The position numbers and the translations under genes were made by a program. Below the pieces are notes generated by a model, which was given only the letters and a program-made list of their open reading frames with translations, was not told the origin of the DNA and made no database searches. Shown one piece after another: positions 26,168 to 35,688 of a stretch of DNA of 37,645 nucleotides. Within the stretch, counting starts at the first letter, position 1, and the number at the start of each line of letters is the position of its first letter. This stretch comes from Bacteroidales bacterium (GTDB lineage: Bacteria > Bacteroidota > Bacteroidia > Bacteroidales > M50B96), in assembly GCA_021740905.1 (NCBI GenBank), contig JAIOYV010000065.1, positions 1-37,645 of the forward strand, read 5' to 3'.

Positions 26168-26563
26168 TTATAATTTAAACTGAAGTTCTACCTCTGCCCC
26201 ATCGTTTCTGAAATCAATAGTGTCGCATAAATGCCTCATTAAAAAAATCCCCCGACCATGTGGTTTTTCAATATTTTCAGGGGTCGTCGGATCTGGCACA
26301 TTATTGAAATCGAATCCTGGTCCTTCATCAGCAATTATAAACTTCATCAGGTTTTCTTCAATTTCATAAGCCAGGGTAACCATTTTTTCAGCATTTAATT
26401 TATTGCCATGCAAAATGGCATTATTTACTGCCTCAATGATTGAAACCTGCACTTTTCCGTAAAGTTCGGAGCTTATGCTGAATTCCGATGTAATCTCATC
26501 GACCAATTTTTCAACCTCGTTAAGTGTTTTTAGCTCAGAAGCATATTGAATGACTTTATTCAT
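26168..26563 (-). CDS. RsbW/SpoIIAB-like ATP-binding protein (anti-sigma-factor-type kinase)
   Basis: A 131-residue stand-alone HATPase_c domain. The N-box is EAVNNAILHGN (about 44-54), the G1 box DEGPGFD (about 77-83), and the G2 region KPHGRGIFLMR (about 99-109). This is the GHKL fold of serine kinases that control anti-sigma antagonists or sigma factors. Its ATG directly abuts the stop codon of the DUF4175 gene (TAG|ATG), so the two are tightly coupled. No sigma factor, STAS antagonist or PP2C phosphatase lies nearby, so the partner is unknown. Confidence 0.9.
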   Translation of the reverse strand: MNKVIQYASELKTLNEVEKLVDEITSEFSISSELYGKVQVSIIEAVNNAILHGNKLNAEKMVTLAYEIEENLMKFIIADEGPGFDFNNVPDPTTPENIEKPHGRGIFLMRHLCDTIDFRNDGAEVELQFKL

Positions 26564-29500
26564 CTATTGATCCTCATTTAATTGTTTCAAATACTTCTTG
26601 TACTTGTTGTTATAATAGTTTTTCAAAGCTACATTGTTTTTTTCAAATAATTCGCTAAAATTATGCTTTCTGTCCTTATACTCAAAATATTTTTCTGGGT
26701 TACTTAATAATTCTTCTTTATTTTCTTTTGATTTGCGCTTTTTCTCAATTTCTCGCTCGTTTTCAGACTTTTCAGCTTCCAATAATCGGGACAGAATTAA
26801 TTTTTGTCGCTCAAACAATTCGGGGGAAATTTGCTTGTTCACCAATTCCTTCTCATTATCCTGTACCAACTTATTTATTTCATTCAGAATTTTTTGTGTG
26901 TTTGAATTAATGCTAGTACCAGATCCCAGCTCGTTTAACATTTTACGGAATATCTCTTGCTGTGCCAGCATTTGAGCCATCTTTTTATTCATTCCGTTTT
27001 TATCCATCTTGCTTTTTTCGCCCTTGCCCGATTTCATTTGATCCAACATCCCCTTAACCTGTTCTTTGAGCGATTGCTGCATTTGCTGCATCATTGAAAA
27101 ACTTGGTTTTCCTTTGCCCGGCTTTTGGCAGTTTTGTGTTCCTTGCGATTGCATGCTCATTTGCTGCTGCATCGAAGCTAATGCCTCTCCAAGCAATAAG
27201 GCAAGGTTATTTGCTGCAGTCATAATAAATTGCTGCTCCCGGGTGACTGTAGCTATCGCTGACTCATCAAACCCATCATCCACGCGTTTAAGCCCCTTTT
27301 TAACAGCTAAGAGCTCTTTATTAGCCAGTGTAGACAACTGAGGAACACGTTGAGCTAAGGCGTAAATAGAATCGTGTATAATGTCAAAATCGTCGGCCAA
27401 TTTATTTTGTTGATCTCTTTTGCTGATAATCTTTGGATCGTTCACATCAATATCAGATAGCTCCTTCATCAAATCCTCTTGATCGAAAGAAAAAGTTACC
27501 AGGTTTTCTATGATTTGTCGTATGTCGTCCATGTTTTCGGATGCTTCCTGAGCCATGCTTTGATCCATCATCTTTTGCATGTCCTGGCTCATCTTTTCTA
27601 AATTCTGGGAATTTTTCTTTTGACCCTTCGAGGCTTTTCCACTTTTCCCTTTTTCTAAATTCTCCTGATTTTGCTCGAAGTTTTCCTGAATTTCATTCGA
27701 CTCCTCCGTAAAATCGTCAAGATCCATTGGGGATTTCAATTCTTTATTATCTTTCAATATTTCTTTATATTCTTCTTGGAGCTTTTGAAACTCTTCCTTC
27801 TGCTTTTTTTGCTCCTTCGCGAGATCTTCATCCGACATTTCTTTATTATCTGATTTTTCTGAAAGCTTTTCCTGATCGTCTGCCAGCTTTTTTAATTCAT
27901 CAATTTTATCTTCTACTTTATTCTGAACATCGAACTTCTTTAGCATCTCTAAATTTCGGTCCAACTGTTCGTTCAAATCTTCCATCGACAAATCAAGCTC
28001 TTCGGTCAACTTTTCCATATCTTTCGGGCTTAATTTGTCTTGCATTTTCTGAAGCTCCTCCAACAATTTTTTCAACTCATCATCCATAACATTTTCAAGC
28101 AAATCCTGAATTTGTTCTTGTTTCTTTAGGATTTCCTCGTTCATTTCCGACATCGAATTTTCTAATTGTTCCTTCGATTTATTCTCCATTGCCAACTCTT
28201 CTAACATGTTTTCCAGCTGGTTCTGTTGCTTCAGTATATCTTCGATCATCTGCTTTTGCTCCCAACTGGAAAGTTCGCTTTGAAAACTTTTGTCCTTTAA
28301 TTTTTTTACATCCTGTTGAAGCTTCTTGGCCATGTCCATACTTTCTTTCAGCATATCTTCCATCTTTTCTGATGAATTGTTTGAAAGAGAATCGATCTGA
28401 TCTTTTGATGGAATTTTATACACAAAAAGATTGCTTCTCGAACTTTTAGATCCATTTATTTGGTCGTTGTCATATACTTCAAAATAGTATTCAACTTTTT
28501 TGCTGTCATCCGTTTTGATTTTTGAAAAGTCGAAGCCAAAATAGAAATCCTGCGCAACCACACCTTTGCTTATTGGAATTGTAACCAAACTGTCAATTTC
28601 ATCATCAACAGTATATTTGAACTGTAGTTTATTAAAACCATAATCATCATTTATGTTTCCCAGAAAATGAATAACAAAGGGATTAATGGAATCACTCTTG
28701 CTAATCACATCAACGGCAGGGTACAAATCAGGTACTACATTAATGTAATAATCAACCACATTATTCTTTTTCAGAAACTTATTCAAAACCGAAATGGTAT
28801 ATCGGCTGCTGTTCTTGAATACTTTATTCAGCACAAAACTATTCTCTTCTGATCTCTCCAAAACATTTAGAATAGAATCGTTGAAACGACAAAACATGCT
28901 ATCGCTGTCGATGGTGTTGAACCGCCAGCTTACTTTGCTCCCCTCGGGAATGGTAAGGTCTCCAATATTCTCTAACAGGATATCGGTTTCGCCAGTGTAC
29001 GCCGGGACTTCAACCGAAACAGAAAAATCAAGAATGGCCGGAGAGGGAAGTATATTCAGCGAATATTTCTCTGATTTTAAGGCATCGCCCATGAAGAAAA
29101 AGTTGACTGAATTATTGAGGTTTCGAAACAGGTATTCATATTCCACATTCGAAATCTTCTTCATAATGAAATTGCTGCCACTATATCCGATGTAAACTTC
29201 CGAGGGGGCATATTCGCCTGTCACATTAACCCTTACCGTGAAATCGTTCCCCTTTTCAACAAAAAGAGAATCGTTCATCAGATTAAATGTAAAGGGTGCC
29301 GGGGTGCTATAAAATGTACGGTAATTCAATATCCGTTCCGATCCTTCGGAAATTATCTGTGGGGTGAAACTCAAAATCAGGATAAAGAATACTGCCACTA
29401 TGCCAAAGTATTTTAAGAGAGGGATATTTCTCCTGAAATCGATTGCTGTTGAAAATGGAATTGGCTTTAGCTCATTTATGCGCTGCTCGATACTTGCCAC

Positions 29501-29890
29501 AATAAGTTCGGTAGAATATGTGGAACGATTTTGCTCCACCTCGTTTAACTCGATTGTATTGAATAGTTTATCCTTGATGTAAGGAAAGTGATCGGCAATA
29601 ATTTTGGAAGCTTGCTGTCGCGAAATCACCTTTCCAATTTTCAGGAAACCAAATACCGGTAGTAAAATCAATTTTACAAAAACGATAAGGCTAATGGCCA
29701 AAGTTGTGTAAAAAAGGATCGTCCTTATCTGTATTGAAAAATGATTAAAATATTCCAACAAAAACACGCTGAGGTAAAACAACCCCAAAATGGAAAGCCC
29801 TATAATTAAACCCTTTATTATTTGGTTCTTATAGAATTTCCTAATAAACTGATCTATTTTTGTAATTAATATATTGTAGCTTGTACTCAT
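26564..29890 (-). CDS. DUF4175-type membrane-anchored coiled-coil protein
   Basis: Using the ATG at 29890 gives 1108 residues (MSTSYNIL...). A longer frame reaches 30007 but would overlap the EnvC-like gene by over 100 bases, so I reject that start. Three hydrophobic segments lie in the first 200 residues (IIKGLIIGLSILGLFYLSVF, a second beginning TILFYTTLAISLIVF, a third beginning FGIVAVFFILIL). A beta-rich region follows, then a long Glu/Lys/Gln/Met-rich coiled coil (about 500-830) and a Gln/Met-rich tail. This matches the Bacteroidetes family DUF4175, of unknown function. It begins 7 bases after the EnvC-like gene and ends against the RsbW-like gene, suggesting a link to envelope or peptidoglycan control. 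Confidence 0.88.
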   Translation of the reverse strand: MSTSYNILITKIDQFIRKFYKNQIIKGLIIGLSILGLFYLSVFLLEYFNHFSIQIRTILFYTTLAISLIVFVKLILLPVFGFLKIGKVISRQQASKIIADHFPYIKDKLFNTIELNEVEQNRSTYSTELIVASIEQRINELKPIPFSTAIDFRRNIPLLKYFGIVAVFFILILSFTPQIISEGSERILNYRTFYSTPAPFTFNLMNDSLFVEKGNDFTVRVNVTGEYAPSEVYIGYSGSNFIMKKISNVEYEYLFRNLNNSVNFFFMGDALKSEKYSLNILPSPAILDFSVSVEVPAYTGETDILLENIGDLTIPEGSKVSWRFNTIDSDSMFCRFNDSILNVLERSEENSFVLNKVFKNSSRYTISVLNKFLKKNNVVDYYINVVPDLYPAVDVISKSDSINPFVIHFLGNINDDYGFNKLQFKYTVDDEIDSLVTIPISKGVVAQDFYFGFDFSKIKTDDSKKVEYYFEVYDNDQINGSKSSRSNLFVYKIPSKDQIDSLSNNSSEKMEDMLKESMDMAKKLQQDVKKLKDKSFQSELSSWEQKQMIEDILKQQNQLENMLEELAMENKSKEQLENSMSEMNEEILKKQEQIQDLLENVMDDELKKLLEELQKMQDKLSPKDMEKLTEELDLSMEDLNEQLDRNLEMLKKFDVQNKVEDKIDELKKLADDQEKLSEKSDNKEMSDEDLAKEQKKQKEEFQKLQEEYKEILKDNKELKSPMDLDDFTEESNEIQENFEQNQENLEKGKSGKASKGQKKNSQNLEKMSQDMQKMMDQSMAQEASENMDDIRQIIENLVTFSFDQEDLMKELSDIDVNDPKIISKRDQQNKLADDFDIIHDSIYALAQRVPQLSTLANKELLAVKKGLKRVDDGFDESAIATVTREQQFIMTAANNLALLLGEALASMQQQMSMQSQGTQNCQKPGKGKPSFSMMQQMQQSLKEQVKGMLDQMKSGKGEKSKMDKNGMNKKMAQMLAQQEIFRKMLNELGSGTSINSNTQKILNEINKLVQDNEKELVNKQISPELFERQKLILSRLLEAEKSENEREIEKKRKSKENKEELLSNPEKYFEYKDRKHNFSELFEKNNVALKNYYNNKYKKYLKQLNEDQ

Positions 29891-29897
29891 TTCATTT

Positions 29898-31130
29898 TTA
29901 TTTTCGTGCCAGCCAACTCTCCGGGTTTTGGCTCTTGCTTCCCTTCCAAATTTCAACATGTAAAACAGTTTTTTTCCCATCATTATTATCCGTGTAAACG
30001 GTTCCAATAACCTGCTTACTGTCCACCTTGTCCCCAGCCCTTACCTTCACATTTTTTAAATTTTGATACACGCTGAAATACTCACCATGCTTGATCAACA
30101 CAGCCATGTTTTTGCCTTGTATTGCCCATACATCGCGCACTTCGCCTTTGAATATAGCCCTGACCGAGGATCCTTCTTCAGTACTAATATCCACCCCGTT
30201 GTTATAGGTTTTTATCCCCTTCAAAACCGGGTGGGCGTGTTCGCCATACGAACTGGTGACGATTCCTCGTTCGGTTGGCCATGGAAACTTTCCCTTATTC
30301 TTATCGAAATTCTCCGCAATCAGAGCCTCTTCTGGAGTTAAGGAATACTTCACTTCACCGGACTTCTTTAAAGCCTCCTCCCTTTTCCGCTTCTCTTCGG
30401 CCAAAATTTTATCAATAATGCTTTTTATCTTTTTTGCCTCTTTTTCCTTTGATCTGATCTCGCCTTTTAGCTTTCTTTCGTTTGATTTTAGGTCGCTTAC
30501 TACCTTGCTAATATTTTTCTTTTCAACCGAAAGATTAGCTTGCTCTGTTCTTTCCAATTTCAACAACCTTTCCTTTTCTGTCTTCTTCCCGGATAATTCC
30601 TCGATCTCCTTCCCTACCTCAACCTCCTTCTGATTGATCAATTCAATTTGCTTTTTACGATAATCAGTGAACTGCTGAAGGTACTTCAATCTGCGGTAAG
30701 CCTGATTAAAATCTTGCGCCGAAAAAACAAACATCCATTTGTTGTACTTGTGTTTATTGTTGTAAGCCGAAACGATTAGGTCAGCATATTCTTTTTTTAT
30801 CTCCTTGATTTCAATTTCTAACTTCGATATTTCCGATTGCCTGTCATTTATCTCATTGTTTAAAATTTTAACTTCAGTTTGATAAGTGAGAATAAGTTTT
30901 TCGCGATACCCTATTTGCTTCTCCAGCAGGTTAAGTTGATTTAGGCTAACCTTCTTCTCTTGCTGCATTTCCTTAAGCATCTTATTCGACAAATCCATTT
31001 GCTGAAGAAGCTGTTTTCGTTGCTGCTCTAAACTGTTTTTATCCTGGGCCGACAGATTATTGCACAGAAAAACCATCAGGATAAGCATACTGCCAATAGT
31101 TGAAACCTTATATTTCAAGAGTCTTCCCAT
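29898..31130 (-). CDS. EnvC-like murein hydrolase activator with degenerate LytM (M23) domain
   Basis: A 410-residue protein with a signal peptide (IGSMLILMVFLCNNLSAQ), a long coiled coil (about 30-265) and a C-terminal LytM/peptidase M23 fold (about 285-405). The catalytic H-x-x-x-D motif reads NNGVD and the H-x-H motif reads VLH-VEIW. Two of the usual zinc ligands are therefore missing, as in E. coli EnvC, which activates cell-wall amidases rather than cutting peptidoglycan itself. Role by family: periplasmic control of septal or envelope amidases. The ATG at 31130 overlaps the upstream stop codon (TGATG), a coupling signal; a TTG one codon earlier is less likely. Confidence 0.9.
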   Translation of the reverse strand: MGRLLKYKVSTIGSMLILMVFLCNNLSAQDKNSLEQQRKQLLQQMDLSNKMLKEMQQEKKVSLNQLNLLEKQIGYREKLILTYQTEVKILNNEINDRQSEISKLEIEIKEIKKEYADLIVSAYNNKHKYNKWMFVFSAQDFNQAYRRLKYLQQFTDYRKKQIELINQKEVEVGKEIEELSGKKTEKERLLKLERTEQANLSVEKKNISKVVSDLKSNERKLKGEIRSKEKEAKKIKSIIDKILAEEKRKREEALKKSGEVKYSLTPEEALIAENFDKNKGKFPWPTERGIVTSSYGEHAHPVLKGIKTYNNGVDISTEEGSSVRAIFKGEVRDVWAIQGKNMAVLIKHGEYFSVYQNLKNVKVRAGDKVDSKQVIGTVYTDNNDGKKTVLHVEIWKGSKSQNPESWLARK

Positions 31131-31933
31131 CAAAGATTTATTATCTCGAAACGCTTAATAATTTTAAATGGATATCTTTGATTCTTATCCATGTTGACTT
31201 TTGTTATCTCTATTTCCATCTTCTCTTGCTTCTCTGCCGACTTGGTGGCTATAGCAATAAAATGAGGGAATAGTTTTTGAAATATAGATTCAAACTGAGA
31301 ATATTCTATGTCCAGGCTGTTTTTATTATCTAAAAAATTAATTGCCTCAATTTTATTGTTATGTTTACCCACTCTGTATGTGATGCCTACTGTTGAACTA
31401 TCCCCAGGACTAACCACATAAAATAAGCTATTGTAACTTTCTTTCTTCTGAACTTTTTTATCAACAATTTTTAGAGAACCTGTGTTGTTTTTCCATATTT
31501 CGTTCACTATAATCGATTGCAAAATATCATAGTTTAAACGAATCCCTTTCCTTTTCTCCAATTGCTCGTAATTGCCCATATAAATCATGTCGTTCACCCG
31601 GTCCAATATCTTGATTGTATCGGGTGTAAAACTTGCTTTTCCAATTGGCAAGCCTGTATTCAAATTCAAGGAAACCCAAATAATACTATCGCGCTTAATC
31701 CTGATGGAGACTTTTAAAGGATGCTTTCTATCTACAAAATCTGCCATTATTTTTGCCTTGATCTCAAGATTCTCGAACTCTAAATTTTGTTTGTCAATCA
31801 TATCAATCAATGCCAAATTATCATCGGTGGTTTTCGGCTCGGTGTATTGAACCAAACTTTTGCACGATTGGAATATCATAAACACCAATGCTATAATCAT
31901 TAACCGTCCTATCCTTCCCTTCATATCCCTCAT
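31130..31933 (-). CDS. DUF4292 lipoprotein
   Basis: A 267-residue protein. The N-terminus is a lipoprotein signal (LMIIALVFMIFQSC, Cys about residue 23), so it is probably anchored in an envelope membrane. The body is beta-rich, with phrases typical of DUF4292 (IRIKRDSIIWVSLN, GIRLNYDILQSIIV). The fold may resemble LolA/LolB-type lipid-binding proteins, but I infer this only from general family knowledge. Start ATG at 31933 overlaps the TPR gene's stop by four bases (ATGA); an internal ATG at 31924 is possible. The gene also overlaps the EnvC-like gene, so all three are translated together. Confidence 0.85.
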   Translation of the reverse strand: MRDMKGRIGRLMIIALVFMIFQSCKSLVQYTEPKTTDDNLALIDMIDKQNLEFENLEIKAKIMADFVDRKHPLKVSIRIKRDSIIWVSLNLNTGLPIGKASFTPDTIKILDRVNDMIYMGNYEQLEKRKGIRLNYDILQSIIVNEIWKNNTGSLKIVDKKVQKKESYNSLFYVVSPGDSSTVGITYRVGKHNNKIEAINFLDNKNSLDIEYSQFESIFQKLFPHFIAIATKSAEKQEKMEIEITKVNMDKNQRYPFKIIKRFEIINL

Positions 31934-33672
31934 TCTACCAATTCGCCTCTCTCTATTTTAACATCTAAAAATTCCGACCCTTGTCCCTTATCTTTTGCAC
32001 GTTTCCACTCTGCGAGGGCCTTTTCCTTATCACCCGATTTAAACAAAATGTCACCATAATGTTCAATAACCACAGCGCTGGGATTATTGTCTTTTTCAAC
32101 AGCCAATTGAATATATTTTTTGGCCTCGATTATTTCATTCAATCGATATAAAACCCAGGCATACGTATCCAAATAGGTACTATTTCCAGGCTCCAAATCA
32201 ACCACTTTTTTAGCCATCTCTTTTGCCTTGCTTAATTTTTCATTTCGCAAAGCGAGATAGTAGCTGTAGTTGTTCAACACTATCCTATCGCTGCCATTAA
32301 GCTCCAATGCCTTATCGAAAGCCTTATCCGATTCCAAATATTGATTATTCCGATAATAAAGCTCACCAAGGGAAGAATAAAATTGCCCTTTCAAATCATC
32401 CTGGTCAATGACCAGGTCGATACCTATTTCAAGAGCTTCGATACCCTCCTGAAACTTTTTTAGTCTCTGACAGGCAAAGCCATTGTATAATAAAAACTTG
32501 GGATAGTTAGGAAAATACTCAATAGCCTCTTTGCTGTGGGCATACATATTTTTGTATTCATCCAAATCGGAGTCGATCAAAACCAGCTGTTCCCAAACCA
32601 TATAATTACTTTTATCTAATTCCAGGATAAACAAAAGCTCTTGCTGTGCTTCTTTCAGCCGATTCTCCCGAATATATAGCTCGGCCTTAATGCTGTGCCC
32701 CTCTACTCTATCAGGGTGTGTTTGGTCAAGCATGTCCAACAATATATGGAACATGTCGCTTGTGAACTCTTCGCCATAGAATTTCATCAAACTTAAAATA
32801 AGATCAAGTTTGGGCTTAATGTCCAGGTTTTTATTTTCGATCCCCTTCTTAAACTCCGCAATTGCATCTTGTTTGTTGCCAATTTTCAATAAAAACTCGC
32901 CATACGACAAATGGCCAATAGGATTCTCCGGATCTATCTCAAAAAGGGTTTTATAGGCTTTCAAGGCCTCGTCTTTTTTGCCGAAATTCATAAGGGTTTC
33001 TGCATAGATGCCGATGTATCGCGGATTGTCGGGAAAAGCCATTACTAATTTCTCCAATTCATTGAGCAATTTATCTTCCTTGCCCAACTTTATATACAAC
33101 TTCTCTTTTTTGAAATAAATTTCTTCTGAAAACCCAAAACTCTTCTCAGCTTCATCATAAAGCTTTAATGCCTTGTTGTAATCTTTTTCCTTCACGGAAT
33201 ATAAGTCGGCAAGGCTCATCATTATTTCAAAATCATTGGGGTTCGCTTTCCGAAGCTTTTCAAACACGGAAACCGCTTTGTCGTACTGCCTGTTTTGTGC
33301 CAACAAATTAGCATAGAGCAATTGATACCAAACATTATCTTGCCTAAGAACAGCTGCCTTTTCGGCGTATTCGAGTGCTTTTGCGAAATTGTTCGCATAG
33401 ATGTTCAGGTTGGCCAATTCGTAATTGGGTGCTGCTGCTTTTTCTTTTAGGTCGATACACTTTGTGAATGCAGCAATGGCCTCGGGAAAATAGCCCAAAG
33501 TTTTAAGCTTATTCCCTTCGATGAAATAGTGCATGTATTCCATTTCCTGCTTCTCTTCAAGAAAACTATCTTTTTCACTTGTAATTTTCTTTGTTGATGA
33601 ACAGGAAACAAGCGAACCAAACACTAAGGCCGCAATTAGACCAGTTATTATCTTATTGTTGGTTTTTATCAT
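31930..33672 (-). CDS. TPR-repeat lipoprotein
   Basis: A 580-residue protein with a lipoprotein signal (ALVFGSLVSC, Cys about 24). Its entire remainder is consecutive tetratricopeptide repeats, e.g. GYFPEAIAAFTKCIDL, GKKDEALKAYKTLFEIDP, NQYLESDKAFDKALELNG. TPR arrays bind partner proteins; here the target is unknown. It starts 20 bases after dut and overlaps DUF4292 by four bases. In Bacteroidetes I recall TPR-DUF4292-EnvC-like as a recurring order, which suggests a shared envelope complex. Confidence 0.9.
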   Translation of the reverse strand: MIKTNNKIITGLIAALVFGSLVSCSSTKKITSEKDSFLEEKQEMEYMHYFIEGNKLKTLGYFPEAIAAFTKCIDLKEKAAAPNYELANLNIYANNFAKALEYAEKAAVLRQDNVWYQLLYANLLAQNRQYDKAVSVFEKLRKANPNDFEIMMSLADLYSVKEKDYNKALKLYDEAEKSFGFSEEIYFKKEKLYIKLGKEDKLLNELEKLVMAFPDNPRYIGIYAETLMNFGKKDEALKAYKTLFEIDPENPIGHLSYGEFLLKIGNKQDAIAEFKKGIENKNLDIKPKLDLILSLMKFYGEEFTSDMFHILLDMLDQTHPDRVEGHSIKAELYIRENRLKEAQQELLFILELDKSNYMVWEQLVLIDSDLDEYKNMYAHSKEAIEYFPNYPKFLLYNGFACQRLKKFQEGIEALEIGIDLVIDQDDLKGQFYSSLGELYYRNNQYLESDKAFDKALELNGSDRIVLNNYSYYLALRNEKLSKAKEMAKKVVDLEPGNSTYLDTYAWVLYRLNEIIEAKKYIQLAVEKDNNPSAVVIEHYGDILFKSGDKEKALAEWKRAKDKGQGSEFLDVKIERGELVE

Positions 33673-33692
33673 TTTCTCAATTCAATATCAAT

Positions 33693-34127
33693 CTATTTTA
33701 CACCTGTATGCCCGAATCCGCCGGCGCCCCTTTCTGTATCATTCACTTCGTCAACCCTCTCCCACTCCACCGTTTCGTGTTTCGATACAACCATTTGGCA
33801 AATCCTCTCCCCGTCTTCTATTATCACATTTTCAGAAGAAAGATTAATCAATATAACACCAATTTCTCCGCGATAGTCTGCGTCGATGGTTCCCGGCGTA
33901 TTCAAAACAGTTAACCCTTTCTTCAAAGCCAGGCCACTCCGGGGCCGGATCTGTGCTTCAAAGCCAATTGGCAATTCAATATACAACCCAGTTGGTATTA
34001 ATTTTCTTTCCAGTGGTTTTAGCTCGATGCTTTGATCTATGTTGGCCCTCAAATCCATACCGGCAGCATGTTCGGTGCTGTAGGATGGAATTTCGTGTTT
34101 CGAATTGCTTTTTATCTTCACGATCAT
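33693..34127 (-). CDS. dut: dUTP diphosphatase
   Basis: A 144-residue trimeric dUTPase that hydrolyses dUTP to dUMP and pyrophosphate, limiting uracil in DNA and supplying dTMP synthesis. All five family motifs are present: AAGMDLRA (about 22), [10 protein letters not shown] (about 62), [10 protein letters not shown] with the catalytic Asp (about 79), the GERICQMVV stretch (about 103), and the flexible C-terminal [10 protein letters not shown]. The start is ATG at 34127. Gaps to its neighbours are 55 and 20 bases. Confidence 0.97.
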   Translation of the reverse strand: MIVKIKSNSKHEIPSYSTEHAAGMDLRANIDQSIELKPLERKLIPTGLYIELPIGFEAQIRPRSGLALKKGLTVLNTPGTIDADYRGEIGVILINLSSENVIIEDGERICQMVVSKHETVEWERVDEVNDTERGAGGFGHTGVK

Positions 34128-34182
34128 TTTTGAAATGATTAATTTTTATTGATTAATGATTAATTTCACAACTTACAAAATT
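34128..34182. repeat. Short AT-rich gap with three GATTAAT repeats
   Basis: GATTAAT occurs at 34137, 34151 and 34158, the last two head to tail. The stretch lies just upstream of the dut start codon and downstream of the flippase gene. No convincing promoter element is visible; it may be an operator or chance low-complexity sequence. Confidence 0.3.
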
Positions 34183-35676
34183 CTACTTAATAACATCCAT
34201 GATCTTCCTTTTATCAATCACAAAAATACTTCCTACAAACAGGATAAACAAAATGCTGTTGATACCCAGCTTAAAAATCAAGGCATCAAAGGTATTAAAC
34301 AAACTGATTGCGTAAATGATTGCGGCAACAAGGGCAAACTTTCCGATATTCTTCAAATCGTAAGAAATAGGAAAATGCTTTTTGCCCCAGTAAAACGAGA
34401 TGATCATCATAACAAGATAACAGGCAAAATGACCCCAGGCAGAGGCAATATAGCCATAAACCGGGACAAACAACACATTTATCAGAATGGTTATCGCTGC
34501 GCCAATCAGGGCTATTATTGCACCATACTGAGTAAGGTTTTTCAATTTGTACCACACCGACAAATTGTAAAATATACCCAGAAAGAAATTTCCTAAAAGG
34601 ATGATCGGTACTACGAACAAACCCCCGTGGAATTTTTGGTTGATGAAATACTTGAATATATCAAGATAAAGCATTACCCCAAGAAAAATAAGCAGGCCGA
34701 ACACAAAAAAATACTTCATTACATCGGCGTAGGTTTGCCTGGCGTTTTTTTCTTTTTCCTGAGAAAAGAAAAATGGTTCGGCGGCAAACTTAAACATCTG
34801 TATGAACAAGGTCATCAACACGGCAATTTTTGTGTTTGCCCCATACTCTCCAATTACCCCCTGTATATAATCAGCTTTGTCGGCCACATGATCGGGGGCT
34901 GTAACCAAAAACTTCAACATAATTTTGTCCGACACCTCATTTATCATTCCGGCAATCCCGATAATAACAAGAGGGTACGCATAGCTGATCATCCGTTTAT
35001 ACAATGCAAAATCAAAAGAAAACTTAATCCTAAAAATTTCGGGGAGCAACAACAATGTGGTACAAATTGTAGCTATTAGGTTAGCTATAAAGGCATACCC
35101 TACGCCCATGTCGGCATTGTAAAATTGAAGCAAAAACGAGTTGCTCCCTTCCTTATCGAGGTAGGGCATGTAAACAAAAAACAACAAATTAAAACCAATA
35201 TTTATACTGATGTTGGCTATGCGGAGCAAAGAAAAACGAAGGGCTTTATTCTCGTGCCTCAACCTGGCAAAAGGAATGGAAATAAAAGCATCGAGCGATA
35301 AAATAATGGCCAACCAAAGAATATACTCCGGGTGGTTATCATATTTAAGTGCGCTTGCAATTGCCGGAAGGAAAAAATAAACGACAACAATAAATAGGGC
35401 AGAAGTAGAAAACAACGATAATGCACTGGTACTGTAAACCTTTTCGCTGTTGGGTTCGGATGATGCAAACCGGAAAAAAGTGGTTTCCATGCCAAAGGTA
35501 AGAACAACCATTAGCAAGGCCACATACGAATACAATTCGGTAACCACCCCATATTGGCTAAGGCCGAAAATGTAAGTGTAAAATGGAGTGAGCAACAAAA
35601 AGTTTAATACCTTGGGGGCAATCGTTCCCAAGCCATATACCAATGTTTGACCTGCTAATTTTTTAATTTGATTCAA
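34183..35676 (-). CDS. Polysaccharide flippase (Wzx/MOP superfamily), TTG start
   Basis: A 497-residue integral membrane protein with about 12-14 hydrophobic segments. The opening IKKLAGQTLVYGLGTIAPKV is typical of oligosaccharide flippases, which move lipid-linked glycans across the inner membrane. The start codon is TTG at 35676: three codons upstream is an in-frame TAG, there is no ATG in between, and the next Met is deep in the second membrane segment. It lies 12 bases after the cation transporter gene. The glycan is unknown; a GT2 glycosyltransferase on the other side of the transporter could feed the same pathway. Confidence 0.9.
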   Translation of the reverse strand: MNQIKKLAGQTLVYGLGTIAPKVLNFLLLTPFYTYIFGLSQYGVVTELYSYVALLMVVLTFGMETTFFRFASSEPNSEKVYSTSALSLFSTSALFIVVVYFFLPAIASALKYDNHPEYILWLAIILSLDAFISIPFARLRHENKALRFSLLRIANISINIGFNLLFFVYMPYLDKEGSNSFLLQFYNADMGVGYAFIANLIATICTTLLLLPEIFRIKFSFDFALYKRMISYAYPLVIIGIAGMINEVSDKIMLKFLVTAPDHVADKADYIQGVIGEYGANTKIAVLMTLFIQMFKFAAEPFFFSQEKEKNARQTYADVMKYFFVFGLLIFLGVMLYLDIFKYFINQKFHGGLFVVPIILLGNFFLGIFYNLSVWYKLKNLTQYGAIIALIGAAITILINVLFVPVYGYIASAWGHFACYLVMMIISFYWGKKHFPISYDLKNIGKFALVAAIIYAISLFNTFDALIFKLGINSILFILFVGSIFVIDKRKIMDVIK

Positions 35677-35688
35677 GTAATCCTAAAA

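Noticed and set aside
26634-29582. Open frames on the plus strand opposite the DUF4175 gene
   Set aside because: They are low-complexity antisense shadows (Phe/Leu/Ser-rich, mirror of Glu/Lys/Gln codons) with no family resemblance.
29891-30007. Longer start for the DUF4175 protein, adding 39 residues
   Set aside because: It would overlap the conserved C-terminus of the EnvC-like gene, and the ATG at 29890 gives a typical cytoplasmic N-terminus before the first membrane segment.
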